Notes under the pieces: generated by a model
Database searches by the model: none
What the model saw: only the letters and a program-made list of their open reading frames with translations
Told to the model about the DNA's origin: nothing
Position numbers and translations under genes: made by a program
Source of the DNA: Prevotella melaninogenica
Lineage (GTDB): Bacteria; Bacteroidota; Bacteroidia; Bacteroidales; Bacteroidaceae
NCBI RefSeq assembly: GCF_018127965.1
Contig: NZ_CP072349.1
Span: 686,001 to 750,000, forward strand
Length of the DNA stretch: 64,000 bases
Direction of reading: 5' to 3'
Shown: positions 46,554 to 54,525 of the stretch, in pieces
Numbering within the stretch: position 1 is the first letter of the stretch
Layout: every line of letters begins with the position of its first letter

Positions 46554-46587
46554 AAAGAGGATGTGTCTATCTTGACACATCCTCTTT
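46554..46587. terminator. Bidirectional terminator, right border of the tandem array
   Basis: A 14-bp perfect stem AAAGAGGATGTGTC / GACACATCCTCTTT, loop TATCTT. Serves the DUF488 gene on the minus strand and ends the array. Confidence 0.85.
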
Positions 46588-46641
46588 GTTTGTTTATTGC
46601 CTTTGATTCTTTTGCTCCTCCTGTTTTAAAAGGATAAAGGA

Positions 46642-46983
46642 TTATTCCGTTTCAAGCAGATGTTGTAATACAACCGCATTGTTATGTTCCTCATCATGTG
46701 CCGCAAAGAGCAGGGTAGCGGTAGGATGTTCCTTGAGGACAGCACGCAGTTCGTCTAAGGCTCCACTTGCAGTTAACTCTGCACGATATCGTTCAGAGAA
46801 CTCTGCAAACCGTTCGGGGTCATGACCGAACCACTTACGCAGTTCATTACTTGGCGCAACAGATTTCAACCAAAGGTCGATTTGTGCCTTTTCTTTACTG
46901 ATGCCTCGCGGCCATAATCGGTCAACGAGGATTCGATAACCGTCGGTTTCTTCAACCGGCGCGTAAGCACGTTTGATTTTCAT
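46642..46983 (-). CDS. DUF488 family protein
   Basis: 113 residues, the short DUF488 form. Diagnostic blocks: YRILVDRLWPRGISKEKAQI, LWLKSVAPSNELRKWFGHD, and TLLFAAHDEEHNNAVVL near the end. The family is often found near oxidative or nitrosative stress genes; biochemical function unknown. Starts four bases after the hemerythrin gene, so it is translated from the same mRNA. Confidence 0.92.
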   Translation of the reverse strand: MKIKRAYAPVEETDGYRILVDRLWPRGISKEKAQIDLWLKSVAPSNELRKWFGHDPERFAEFSERYRAELTASGALDELRAVLKEHPTATLLFAAHDEEHNNAVVLQHLLETE

Positions 46984-46987
46984 TATC

Positions 46988-47512
46988 TTATTCCATCATT
47001 AATGCCCGTGGGAACATTATCTCGTTTTCTACGAAGATATGTTCGAGAAGGTTGTCACGGAACTGACGAAGGTCTGCAAGTACCTTCACATATTCTGGTT
47101 CAGCACCCTCAGGGGCTGTGTAATCATTTGTTAGTTCTGCAATACGCTCATGACGTTCTATCTCGTCGTTATGGTCAGCCATCATTGCATTGATAGGATG
47201 TTGGATTGTACCACAATGGAAGGGCGCATGCTCTTGACCATACTCAGCTGCGTTGAAGATGTCGATAATGTATGGAAAGAGAATATTCTCTTCCTTCTGA
47301 CAGTGGAGGTCGAGGTCGGCAACACTATTGCGGAAATGATCTACTACACGGTCGAGTTCAGGATGATTAGCTGCAAGTGAGTTCAATCTAATAACAAGTT
47401 CCTCACCCTGCTTGCGAATGTAACGATGATGAAACTTCAGTACATAGTCTACAAGTAGGTCGAGGTCCCATGCTTTAAAAGGGATAGTGCTTTGAGAAAA
47501 TGTTTGTGTCAT
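46988..47512 (-). CDS. Hemerythrin-domain protein (Ric/ScdA C-terminal-like)
   Basis: 174 residues, a four-helix di-iron domain. Likely ligands: H of FHHRYIRKQGEELVIRL, HCQKEENILFPYI (HxxxE), HAPFHCGTIQHPI, MADHNDEIERHE and HIFVENEIMFPRA (HxxxE). It corresponds to the hemerythrin half of Ric-type iron-sulfur repair proteins, without the N-terminal DUF542 domain. Possible roles are O2/NO sensing or iron-sulfur centre repair. Divergent from a Crp/Fnr regulator 145 bases away, suggesting that regulator controls it. Confidence 0.9.
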   Translation of the reverse strand: MTQTFSQSTIPFKAWDLDLLVDYVLKFHHRYIRKQGEELVIRLNSLAANHPELDRVVDHFRNSVADLDLHCQKEENILFPYIIDIFNAAEYGQEHAPFHCGTIQHPINAMMADHNDEIERHERIAELTNDYTAPEGAEPEYVKVLADLRQFRDNLLEHIFVENEIMFPRALMME

Positions 47513-47598
47513 TGTTATCTTTACTTTATCTTGTTCGTTTATTTTTTGTGCAAAATTATATATAATCGAGGAAAAAGCAGGGTAACAAATGTGTCCAA

Positions 47599-47652
47599 GT
47601 TAAGTTAAATCGAGTTAAATTCGTAGTAATCAAGAGAATCTTCGTAACTTTG
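47599..47652 (+). promoter_or_regulatory. Promoter and direct repeat before the Crp/Fnr gene; leaderless arrangement
   Basis: TAACTTTG at 47645-47652 ends five bases before the ATG at 47658. A weak TTCG (47620-47623) is 21 bases upstream. AGTTAAATCGAGTTAAAT just before contains two AGTTAAAT copies 10 bases apart, a possible operator. TAATTTTG on the minus strand at 47551-47558 probably drives the hemerythrin gene. Confidence 0.6.
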
Positions 47653-47657
47653 TGACC

Positions 47658-48329
47658 ATGGAAGATAATGTGATGAAAGCACTCCGTTCCTGCCCACTTT
47701 TTGCAGGAATGAGTGAGATTGAAATAGACCTAACATTAGGAAATATTAGTTATCAGCTTGTATCTCTGCCTGCACACGAGGTATATGCCTTAGCGGGTAT
47801 GCCTTGCAAGTATGTTGATATTGTTGTAAGTGGTAAACTTATCTGTCGTATGGCAGCTTTATCGGGCAAACAGGTAGAGGTGAGCCGATTGCATAGTGGC
47901 AATATGGTAGCTCCTGCTTTTATCTTTTCTAAGGATAAGAGTCTGCCTGTGAGTGTTGAAACGGATGGTAAAGTACAGCTGTTTCGCATGCGTCCAGAGG
48001 AGTTGAAGCGTCTAATAGATTTGGATGAGGCGATTCGTATGAACTATATTCGCATTCTCTCAAATATTGATGTGTTCTTGACGCAGAAGATGAAGGTGCT
48101 TAGTCTGTTTACTGTACGTGAGAAGGTAGCTTATCTTCTGATGGAACGTGCAGGAGAGCAGGGCAGCAATGAGGTGCATTTGGAGCGTTCACGTCAGGAG
48201 ATAGCAGACTCGTTTGGCATCCAAAAGTTCTCTTTGCTTCGTGTTCTTTCTGACTTTGAGAAAGAGGGGGCGATAGAGATTCATGGACGAACAATCAAGA
48301 TTCTGGATCGTAGGAAGATGTTGAAGTAA
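47658..48329 (+). CDS. Crp/Fnr-family transcriptional regulator
   Basis: 223 residues from ATG 47658 (MEDNVMKALRSCPLFAGMSE); the frame opens at a GTG two codons earlier that overlaps the -7 box. N-terminal cyclic-nucleotide-like sensor domain (PCKYVDIVVSGKLICRMAAL, GNMVAPAFIFS), a dimer helix, and a C-terminal HTH (LERSRQEIADSFGIQKFSLL, EGAIEIHGRTIKIL). The Fnr four-cysteine cluster is not evident, so a haem or other ligand is possible. Context with hemerythrin and DUF488 suggests oxygen or nitrosative stress control (inference). The antiporter gene follows 49 bases later. Confidence 0.9.
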   Translation: MEDNVMKALRSCPLFAGMSEIEIDLTLGNISYQLVSLPAHEVYALAGMPCKYVDIVVSGKLICRMAALSGKQVEVSRLHSGNMVAPAFIFSKDKSLPVSVETDGKVQLFRMRPEELKRLIDLDEAIRMNYIRILSNIDVFLTQKMKVLSLFTVREKVAYLLMERAGEQGSNEVHLERSRQEIADSFGIQKFSLLRVLSDFEKEGAIEIHGRTIKILDRRKMLK

Positions 48330-48378
48330 GCGTTCTATCCCTTAAGTGTATTTTATTTATTCTATATTTTAAGAATTA

Positions 48379-49314
48379 ATGTTACTGAACATTTTATTTA
48401 TTGTCGTGGGTATAGCCCTCGTTCTATGGGGTGCTGACCGCTTGACAGATGGTGCTGTGGCTGTTGCAGAGAAGATGAAGATGCCACAGATTGTGATAGG
48501 ATTGACAATTGTCGCAATGGGTACAAGTATGCCTGAGTTCTGTGTAAGTTTTATTTCTGCATTGAAAGGAACGTCAGACTTGGCAGTAGGTAATATCGTA
48601 GGCTCCAACATCTTTAATGCTTTACTTATTGTTGGTGTGTCGGCATTGGTGGCACCGATGACGATTATGGAGACAACAGTAAGAAAGGATATTCCTTTTG
48701 CGCTTGTTGCATCAGCTTTGTTACTGGTAATGTGCCTTGACGGGAATATTAGTAGGATTGATGCAGGTATTCTCTTTGCAATGTTCCTCATCTTTATGTA
48801 TATGACACTTAAAGGTGCTAAGAAGCAAGGAGCAGATGCTGAAGAAGCTATTGAGGGTGAAGGAAAGAAGCCGATGGCAACTTGGCTGTCTGTTGTATGG
48901 ATTCTCGTCGGATTGCTTTGTTTGATAGGTGGTAGTAACTTGTTTGTAGAGGGTGCTACAGCTGTAGCAACAAATCTCGGTGTCTCAGAAGCAGTTATTG
49001 GTTTGACCATCGTGGCAGGAGGAACTTCTCTTCCTGAATTGGCAACAAGTGTTGTTTCAGCTCGTAAAGGAAATAGTGGTATTGCCATAGGGAATGTACT
49101 CGGTTCTAATGTGTTTAACATTCTTGCCATCCTTGGTATTACGGGTATGATAACCCCAATGACATTAAAAGGTATTACTTATATAGACCTTTCTATGCTG
49201 GTTATCTCAATCATGATTGTATGGCTCTTTTCGTTTACGAAGTATAAGATTGAACGCTGGGAGGGAGCTGTGCTTACGGCTGTGTTTGTAGGTTATATCT
49301 ATTCCTTACTATAA
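48379..49314 (+). CDS. Calcium/sodium antiporter (CaCA family, YrbG-like)
   Basis: 311 residues, about ten membrane segments, built as an inverted tandem repeat. The two alpha repeats are visible: MGTSMPEFCVSFISALKG with AVGNIVGSNIFNALLIVG, and AGGTSLPELATSVVSARKG with AIGNVLGSNVFNILAILG. These contain the ion-binding Glu and Asn residues. A hydrophilic loop (AKKQGADAEEAIEGEGKKP) separates the halves. It lies directly downstream of the Crp/Fnr gene. Confidence 0.94.
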   Translation: MLLNILFIVVGIALVLWGADRLTDGAVAVAEKMKMPQIVIGLTIVAMGTSMPEFCVSFISALKGTSDLAVGNIVGSNIFNALLIVGVSALVAPMTIMETTVRKDIPFALVASALLLVMCLDGNISRIDAGILFAMFLIFMYMTLKGAKKQGADAEEAIEGEGKKPMATWLSVVWILVGLLCLIGGSNLFVEGATAVATNLGVSEAVIGLTIVAGGTSLPELATSVVSARKGNSGIAIGNVLGSNVFNILAILGITGMITPMTLKGITYIDLSMLVISIMIVWLFSFTKYKIERWEGAVLTAVFVGYIYSLL

Positions 49315-49424
49315 TTAATTCCTTTGCTTTAGCTTAGAAGGTTGCTTTTGAACTAAAGCAAAGAAACAAGATACTATTGACTTATCAGTAACTACCCATC
49401 TTTCTCGGATATGTTGATGCCCAG

Positions 49425-49470
49425 CACGTGTTGTGCTAATGGTTAACACGGATAGTGTTTAGTGTTAATT
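49425..49470. repeat. Repeat family C, divergent copy
   Basis: ATGCCCAGCACGTGTTGTGC then TAATGGTTAACACGGATAGTG. It is a weaker match to the TCCGCAC family. It lies in the 428-base convergent gap with the terminator at 49571. Confidence 0.45.
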
Positions 49471-49570
49471 GTTAGGCAAAATGTTATTGTGGTGGAGTCA
49501 ACTTCTTATTAGTAAAGTGCTGTATAAGCATGACGAAGAAAAGAGTTATTGGATAAGAATATCCTTAATA

Positions 49571-49614
49571 GCTGAAAAAGAGCCATATCTGAACTCATGA
49601 CTCGAGTTAGATAT
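49571..49614. terminator. Bidirectional terminator between antiporter and thioredoxin-like genes
   Basis: AAGAGCCATATCTGAACTC pairs with GAGTTAGATATGACTCTT across ATGACTC, then CTTTTA. Confidence 0.8.
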
Positions 49615-49742
49615 GACTCTTCTTTTATGTCTATATGATGTGAAATCTCGGAGTGTCCGTCACAAACTTGCCACTTCCTCGAATGGATTTACAAAAGCTT
49701 TTGTGCTTTTAGGCTTTTATTTTTCACACCATTACTATTCTC

Positions 49743-50579
49743 TTATTTCAACTTCTCAGCCAATACTTCCTGCAATCTGTTCTCACGGAGGTCCATTGCA
49801 ACAATCTTACCTTGTGGGTCGACGAGGATGTTAGAAGGAATACTGCGGATACCATAGACTGCTGCTGCACTCGACTCCCAGCCCTTGAGGTCTGACATCT
49901 GAGGCCAAGTCATACCTAACTTCTCAACGGCAGCAGACCATTGCAACTTCTTGCTATCGAAGCTAACACCAATAATCTCTAATCCTTTGTCCTTATAACG
50001 ATTGTAAGCTGCTACAACGTTTGGCATTTCTGCACGGCATGGACCACACCAGCTTGCCCAAAAGTCAACCAATACATACTTACCTTTACCAACCCAATCG
50101 CTTAGCTTTACCTGCTTGCCGTTGAGATCTTCCATTGTGAGGTCTTTGTACATAGAACCCGGTTGACGCAATTTGTAAGACTCAAACAACTGCTTTGGCT
50201 TTGTCATTTCTGCCTCATTATAGTAGCCAGTGTTAGGATCGCAAAGTTCTTTCAACTCATCGAACTCAACGTCATACATAATCTTAGCAACGTATTTCGC
50301 TGGGAACTTTGTGTCTTTAAACTTCCTTGCAATCTCTAAGGCTGTATTTTTCTGTACATTGTAAAGAGAGTCGGCTTTTCCCATAATCTCATTCAACTTA
50401 GCCTTCTCTGCATCTGTGAAGGTTGTAGGATCTTTCTTGCCGAAAGCCTGATAGTTAGCCTCAAGTGATTTAAACTGTGCCTCTATCTGAGACATTTTCT
50501 CTTCGTATGGCTTGGTGTCCTGCGCATTTGCAGTGAAAACAGTTGTAGCCAACGCTGTCATTAAAATAATCTTCTTCAT
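49743..50579 (-). CDS. TlpA/ResA-like thioredoxin-fold protein, exported
   Basis: 278 residues. Sec signal peptide ends FTANAQ (about residue 20). A helical N-terminal region (about 25-130) is followed by an AhpC/TSA-thioredoxin domain with the redox site FWASWCGPCRAEMPNV and the cis-Pro segment YGIRSIPSNILVDPQGKIV. Such periplasmic proteins reduce or isomerise disulfides in Bacteroidota. TACTTTTG on the minus strand at 50605-50612 is its probable -7 box. Confidence 0.9.
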   Translation of the reverse strand: MKKIILMTALATTVFTANAQDTKPYEEKMSQIEAQFKSLEANYQAFGKKDPTTFTDAEKAKLNEIMGKADSLYNVQKNTALEIARKFKDTKFPAKYVAKIMYDVEFDELKELCDPNTGYYNEAEMTKPKQLFESYKLRQPGSMYKDLTMEDLNGKQVKLSDWVGKGKYVLVDFWASWCGPCRAEMPNVVAAYNRYKDKGLEIIGVSFDSKKLQWSAAVEKLGMTWPQMSDLKGWESSAAAVYGIRSIPSNILVDPQGKIVAMDLRENRLQEVLAEKLK

Positions 50580-50975
50580 GTTATTTATTCTTTTGATAAG
50601 GCTACAAAAGTAATGATTTTCTGCTTATCACAATGGTAAATTATATTTTTTTATGCGTTTGCGACCTTTTTATATGTAAACTGGAATATTGAAATTCGTT
50701 ATGAGATCGAACTTAATGATAGTTTTATGTAGTTATAATAAGTAATTTTTTATAAATATAAACACGACGAGTTAATATCTGTCTTAAAAAGTTTTATCTA
50801 TAAAAGTTATGCAAAGATATTGAAAATACAAGTTATATAGAATGCTTGATATTGAATTATTATTAATAATATACATCGTTTGGTGTTGTTTTTTGCATAA
50901 AGTATTATTTTTGCATAGCTGAATTAGAGAGAAAGAAGTTATCAGCTAAAAAAACTCTTATATAATATAAACTTT
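50580..50975. other. AT-rich divergent promoter region
   Basis: 396 bases with very low G+C. It contains the -7 boxes of both flanking genes: TACTTTTG (minus, 50605-50612) and TATTTTTG (plus, 50906-50913, with TTTG at 50879-50882). No ORF or repeat recognised. Confidence 0.55.
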
Positions 50976-52649
50976 ATGGTTAAACATTTACATTCAGTCC
51001 TGATATTTGTGTTAGGATTCTTTTCTGTAGCTGCGTCAGCTCAAGGACCAGCTGCTTTAACAAAACCAAATGATGGTTATTATCATATTGTGAACGCTCG
51101 TCAACGCACGGATGGCAAGCAGTATGTTTATGTAACTGGTAAGATTGCGGCGCAGCCTAATGCCACTAAAGCTGGAGTTGCAACATTGGCGGGTACTGTG
51201 GTACACCTTGAAACAAAGGTTGATGACAAAGACCCAAGCAGGCTTAATGTGACAACTCTTCGCTCTCAAGGTGTTGATGTTATCAACGGCTATTTGAATC
51301 CTGCGATTGAGCAGGTGGAGGGTGAGCTGAAGAAAAAGTTGAAAGAGAAACTTGGTGGATTTGTAGGGAGTCTTGCCTATGGTACTATTGAGGTTGATGT
51401 GATTGGAAAGTGGGATTTGAAGATGCACATGAAGCCTGTAAAGACTTCTGATAATCGTAATGCTTACTATGCTTTTGCGACAGTTCCTTCTATGGAGCCA
51501 GTTTGTTCTTTCTATAAAAAGTATACAACAGGGGGCTTGGGAGCACTTGCTGGTTCTTCTGTTAAAGCAGCAGTGAAAGGTGTATCAATGGGCTTGTACA
51601 ATGCTTTAGAAGCAAATAACCCAGATAAAGTATGGGATGAGGTCTTGAAACTTGCATTAGCAAAGATTGAAAGTAGCCCATACGCTGGTACTGAAATTGC
51701 GAACGTTGTCAAGCGTTATATCAAAGCTGACCGTATCAATCAGGGACAAACTTATTATCTGATTTCTGGTGGACTGAAAAAGGTTACAGTCGGTAATAAG
51801 GCTTTTGATCCAGCAAATCCAACTGGTACATCTCATAATGAGTATGATGGTACACTTCCAAAGTTTGACTTTGTAAATAATAATACCACTGATCAGTGGT
51901 ATGGTCCAGAGCTTCCTGTAACTGGAGATGCTGCTATGTGGATTCTTGAAAAGGTTGACGACACAAATTACTTTGGTGTAAAGCCTTCTACTAATATGAA
52001 AGGTAGAGATGGTAAATATTATACTACACTCTATGTAGACTTCCCATTTGAGATTAAAGGTGACGTAGTTGCTTATACTATAGAGGGTGTTAATGCTAAG
52101 AATGCAGAGGGTTATTATTTCGCAAAAGTGAAGAAACTTGCTCAACAAGGCGATATCGTTCCAGCTCAGACTGCTGTCGTATTGGAGTGTAACTCAACAA
52201 ATCCTGCTGATAATCAGTTGTTACCTCAGGGTGATGAAAAGTTTAATCCAAGTAATAACCGCCTCTGTGGAACATTCTTTGGAGCGACTATTAATGGCTT
52301 AACAGTTAAGGATGGTACTGGAGTAGAACGCAATGTAACACGTGACAACATCCGTGCATTCAACATCAATACTAATGATAGCAGAAATCCAATTGGTTTC
52401 TATAAGGTGAATAGTACTGTGACAACAATCCCGGGTAACAAGGCTTTCCTTGTACTTACCAATGCTGAAGCACAGGCTAAGAGCTTTGTCTTAGAGTTCG
52501 AGGACGGTAGCACAACTGGTATTGAGACTATTGAGACCTCAAAGAATAGCACAGAGGATGGCGTTTACTATGACTTACAGGGTCGTCGTGTAGAGAACCC
52601 AACTCGTGGTATCTATATCGTGAATGGTAAGAAGGTTGTAATTAAGTAA
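50976..52649 (+). CDS. Secreted protein of unknown function with T9SS-like C-terminal motif
   Basis: 557 residues. Sec signal ends VAASAQ (about 23). The body is mixed alpha/beta with no recognised domain; DGYYHIVNARQRTDGKQYVY and EAQAKSFVLEFEDGSTTGIE mark its ends. The C-terminus DGVYYDLQGRRVENPTRGIY followed by IVNGKKVVIK is a motif repeated at the ends of many Prevotella secreted proteins, resembling a short type IX sorting domain. Likely surface or secreted. A 70-residue protein follows 15 bases later. Confidence 0.78.
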   Translation: MVKHLHSVLIFVLGFFSVAASAQGPAALTKPNDGYYHIVNARQRTDGKQYVYVTGKIAAQPNATKAGVATLAGTVVHLETKVDDKDPSRLNVTTLRSQGVDVINGYLNPAIEQVEGELKKKLKEKLGGFVGSLAYGTIEVDVIGKWDLKMHMKPVKTSDNRNAYYAFATVPSMEPVCSFYKKYTTGGLGALAGSSVKAAVKGVSMGLYNALEANNPDKVWDEVLKLALAKIESSPYAGTEIANVVKRYIKADRINQGQTYYLISGGLKKVTVGNKAFDPANPTGTSHNEYDGTLPKFDFVNNNTTDQWYGPELPVTGDAAMWILEKVDDTNYFGVKPSTNMKGRDGKYYTTLYVDFPFEIKGDVVAYTIEGVNAKNAEGYYFAKVKKLAQQGDIVPAQTAVVLECNSTNPADNQLLPQGDEKFNPSNNRLCGTFFGATINGLTVKDGTGVERNVTRDNIRAFNINTNDSRNPIGFYKVNSTVTTIPGNKAFLVLTNAEAQAKSFVLEFEDGSTTGIETIETSKNSTEDGVYYDLQGRRVENPTRGIYIVNGKKVVIK

Positions 52650-52664
52650 GGAGGGAGTACAATT

Positions 52665-52877
52665 ATGAAGAAAATATATTTAGCTCCTCAGAGTGAGAAG
52701 GTAGTATTGAATGTTAATGGTGACATCCTTGACAATCATTTTGGAAATGCAAGTGGCGTACCAGTAGAGCCAACTAATCCTAAACCTGGTGACAGAGGAG
52801 AGTCAGGTGGAGTAGATGGTTTTGAAGCAAAAGAAAACGAATGGGGCGAAATTGCATTCACTCCTTGGGAAGATTAA
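52665..52877 (+). CDS. Small protein downstream of the secreted protein
   Basis: 70 residues, starting MKKIYLAPQSEKVVLNVNGD, then a Pro/Gly-rich stretch (EPTNPKPGDRGESGG) and an acidic aromatic tail (NEWGEIAFTPWED). No signal peptide. It is preceded by a good AGGAGG-like site (AAGGAGGGAG), unusual in this window. Its architecture resembles the 65-residue protein at 23859. Family not recognised. Confidence 0.72.
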   Translation: MKKIYLAPQSEKVVLNVNGDILDNHFGNASGVPVEPTNPKPGDRGESGGVDGFEAKENEWGEIAFTPWED

Positions 52878-52939
52878 GCTTCTATATGGTAAAAGAGCAA
52901 TATAATTTTTAGTCACGTCTAAACTTATATTGTATATAA

Positions 52940-53020
52940 CTTAAGTGTGTTAGAATACTGATTCTACCGACAGACAGAGCGTCTGTTCTTGTAGTTTAGT
53001 GTTTTAACACACTTTTCTTT
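52940..53020 (+). terminator. Possible terminator after the small-protein gene
   Basis: TAAGTGTGTTA pairs with TAACACACTT about 60 bases on, followed by TTCTTTTTC; an inner ACAGAC...GTCTGT hairpin lies within. Confidence 0.55.
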
Positions 53021-53056
53021 TTCTACAGAAGTTAAGGCTATTTGGATAAAAATGTG

Positions 53057-53064
53057 TACCTTTG
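53057..53064 (+). promoter_or_regulatory. -7 element of the queuosine transcription unit
   Basis: TACCTTTG; no convincing -33 box. The transcript would begin at about 53070, just before the riboswitch. Confidence 0.6.
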
Positions 53065-53081
53065 CAGCCACTTTATTGAAT

Positions 53082-53116
53082 AGGGGTACTTGATTAACCC
53101 CCTTTAACAAAACAAG
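53082..53116 (+). ncRNA. preQ1-I riboswitch aptamer
   Basis: P1 is AGGGG (53082-53086) pairing with CCCCT (53099-53103). The loop holds CTTG (53089-53092), which can pair with CAAG (53113-53116) at the end of the A-rich tail TTTAACAAAACAAG, giving the H-type pseudoknot. C53098 occupies the place of the preQ1-pairing cytosine. The tail closely matches the known Thermoanaerobacter aptamer tail TTAACAAAACAAG. The aptamer ends three bases before the transporter ATG, so ligand binding would hide the ribosome binding region. Confidence 0.9.
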
Positions 53117-53119
53117 AAA

Positions 53120-53812
53120 ATGACAAAAAGTAAACAACAAGTGAGCGTGCTGTTTATGCTTTTCAGCATCCTCTTTTGCGTTTGCCTTATTGCGGCAAAC
53201 ATTCTTGAGACAAAGCAAATTTCTGTGTTAGGTATCTCATTGACTGGTGGCTTGATTGTATTTCCAATCTCATACATCATCAACGATTGTGTATGTGAGG
53301 TTTGGGGCTTTCAGAAGGCACGTTTGTTGATATGGACGGGTTTTGCAATGAACTTCTTCTTCGTGTCAATGGGAGCATTATGTGACTGGATACCAGGTGC
53401 CCCTTATTGGACAAACGAAGCAGGTTTCCATGCTATCTTTGGTTTGGCTCCACGTGTGGCAGCAGCCTCTTTCGTAGCTTTCATCGTAGGGTCATTCGCT
53501 AATGCCTACGTGATGAGTAAGATGAAGATTCGCGACAAGGGACGTAACTTCTCATTACGAGCAATTCTTAGTACTATTGTGGGTGAGAGTTTCGACTCTG
53601 TTATCTTCTTCCCATTAGCATTGGGCGGTGTTGTCCCAACAGAAGAACTCCCTAAGCTCATGCTTTGGCAGGTATTGTTGAAGACCGTTTATGAGGTTAT
53701 CGCTCTTCCAATCACCATTCGTATTGTAAAAGCATTGAAGGAACATGAGGGAGAGGATACTTATGATAATGGTGTAAACTATAGTATCTGGAAGATATTT
53801 GCATTAAGTTAA
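53120..53812 (+). CDS. Queuosine precursor transporter (YhhQ/VUT family)
   Basis: 230 residues, about six membrane segments. The COG1738 landmarks are present: FCVCLIAANILETKQISV, FPISYIINDCVCEVWGFQKA, and RAILSTIVGESFDSVIFFPL. Members import queuosine precursors such as preQ0 or preQ1. The adjacent riboswitch and queF support this role. Only part of the pathway is here; queC, queD and queE are not in the window, so salvage plus reduction is a possibility. Confidence 0.92.
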   Translation: MTKSKQQVSVLFMLFSILFCVCLIAANILETKQISVLGISLTGGLIVFPISYIINDCVCEVWGFQKARLLIWTGFAMNFFFVSMGALCDWIPGAPYWTNEAGFHAIFGLAPRVAAASFVAFIVGSFANAYVMSKMKIRDKGRNFSLRAILSTIVGESFDSVIFFPLALGGVVPTEELPKLMLWQVLLKTVYEVIALPITIRIVKALKEHEGEDTYDNGVNYSIWKIFALS

Positions 53813-53825
53813 ATAAAACACAAGT

Positions 53826-53877
53826 TAAGCCAATAAGTTTATCGCACATCAAGTCCCTAAACTTCTTGGCTTATTTT
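53826..53877 (+). promoter_or_regulatory. Terminator-like hairpin between transporter and queF
   Basis: TAAGCCAA-T-AAGTTT (53826-53840) pairs with AAACTT-C-TTGGCTTA (53859-53873), 18-base loop, then TTTTCTTT. No promoter is seen between it and queF, so it may attenuate read-through. Confidence 0.6.
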
Positions 53878-53893
53878 CTTTAAAAAGAAGAAT

Positions 53894-54349
53894 ATGGAAA
53901 GAGAAAAAGAAGGTTTAAAGTCATTAGGTTCAAAGACTCAATACAGAATGGATTATGCACCAGAGGTGTTGGAATCATTTGTAAACAAGCATCCTGATAA
54001 TGACTATTGGGTACGCTTTAACTGTCCTGAGTTTACCAGTTTATGTCCTATTACAGGTCAACCAGACTTTGCTGAGATTCGTATTTCATACATTCCAGAC
54101 GTACGAATGGTTGAGAGTAAGAGTTTGAAGCTATATCTTTTCAGCTTCCGCAATCACGGTGACTTCCATGAGGATTGTGTAAATACGATAATGAAGGATC
54201 TTATCAAGTTGATGGATCCTAAGTACATCGAGGTTACTGGAATCTTTACTCCACGGGGTGGTATCAGCATCTATCCATACGCTAACTATGGTCGTAAGGG
54301 TACGAAGTACGAACAGTTAGCCGAGCAACGATTTATCACGCACGAATAA
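53894..54349 (+). CDS. queF: NADPH-dependent 7-cyano-7-deazaguanine reductase
   Basis: 151 residues, the short unimodular QueF type. It reduces preQ0 to preQ1 in queuosine synthesis. The catalytic Cys lies in [16 protein letters not shown], the QueF signature is [20 protein letters not shown], and [16 protein letters not shown] sequence ([17 protein letters not shown]) follows. Located downstream of the precursor transporter and the preQ1 riboswitch. Confidence 0.96.
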   Translation: MEREKEGLKSLGSKTQYRMDYAPEVLESFVNKHPDNDYWVRFNCPEFTSLCPITGQPDFAEIRISYIPDVRMVESKSLKLYLFSFRNHGDFHEDCVNTIMKDLIKLMDPKYIEVTGIFTPRGGISIYPYANYGRKGTKYEQLAEQRFITHE

Positions 54350-54444
54350 AGAAGTATGTTCCTTGTTCGTAACAAATGCTGATTGTTATGACAACTAAGC
54401 GGATTGTATATTCCATCTTCTTACTTCACATCCTAATAATAAGA

Positions 54445-54490
54445 CAGAAAAGGTTGGACTAACCATTGGTAGTTCAACCTTTTCTGCTTT
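54445..54490. terminator. Terminator after queF
   Basis: CAGAAAAGGTTGGACTA / TAGTTCAACCTTTTCTG stem, loop ACCATTGG, then CTTT. Confidence 0.85.
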
Positions 54491-54525
54491 CTGTACTATA
54501 TGATAGGAGTTGTATCTCCTAACGG

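Noticed and set aside
48369..49130. Minus-strand ORF (253 codons) opposite the antiporter gene
   Set aside because: The plus-strand protein has both CaCA alpha repeats; the antisense frame is an Ala/Thr/Ser/Ile-rich mirror of it.
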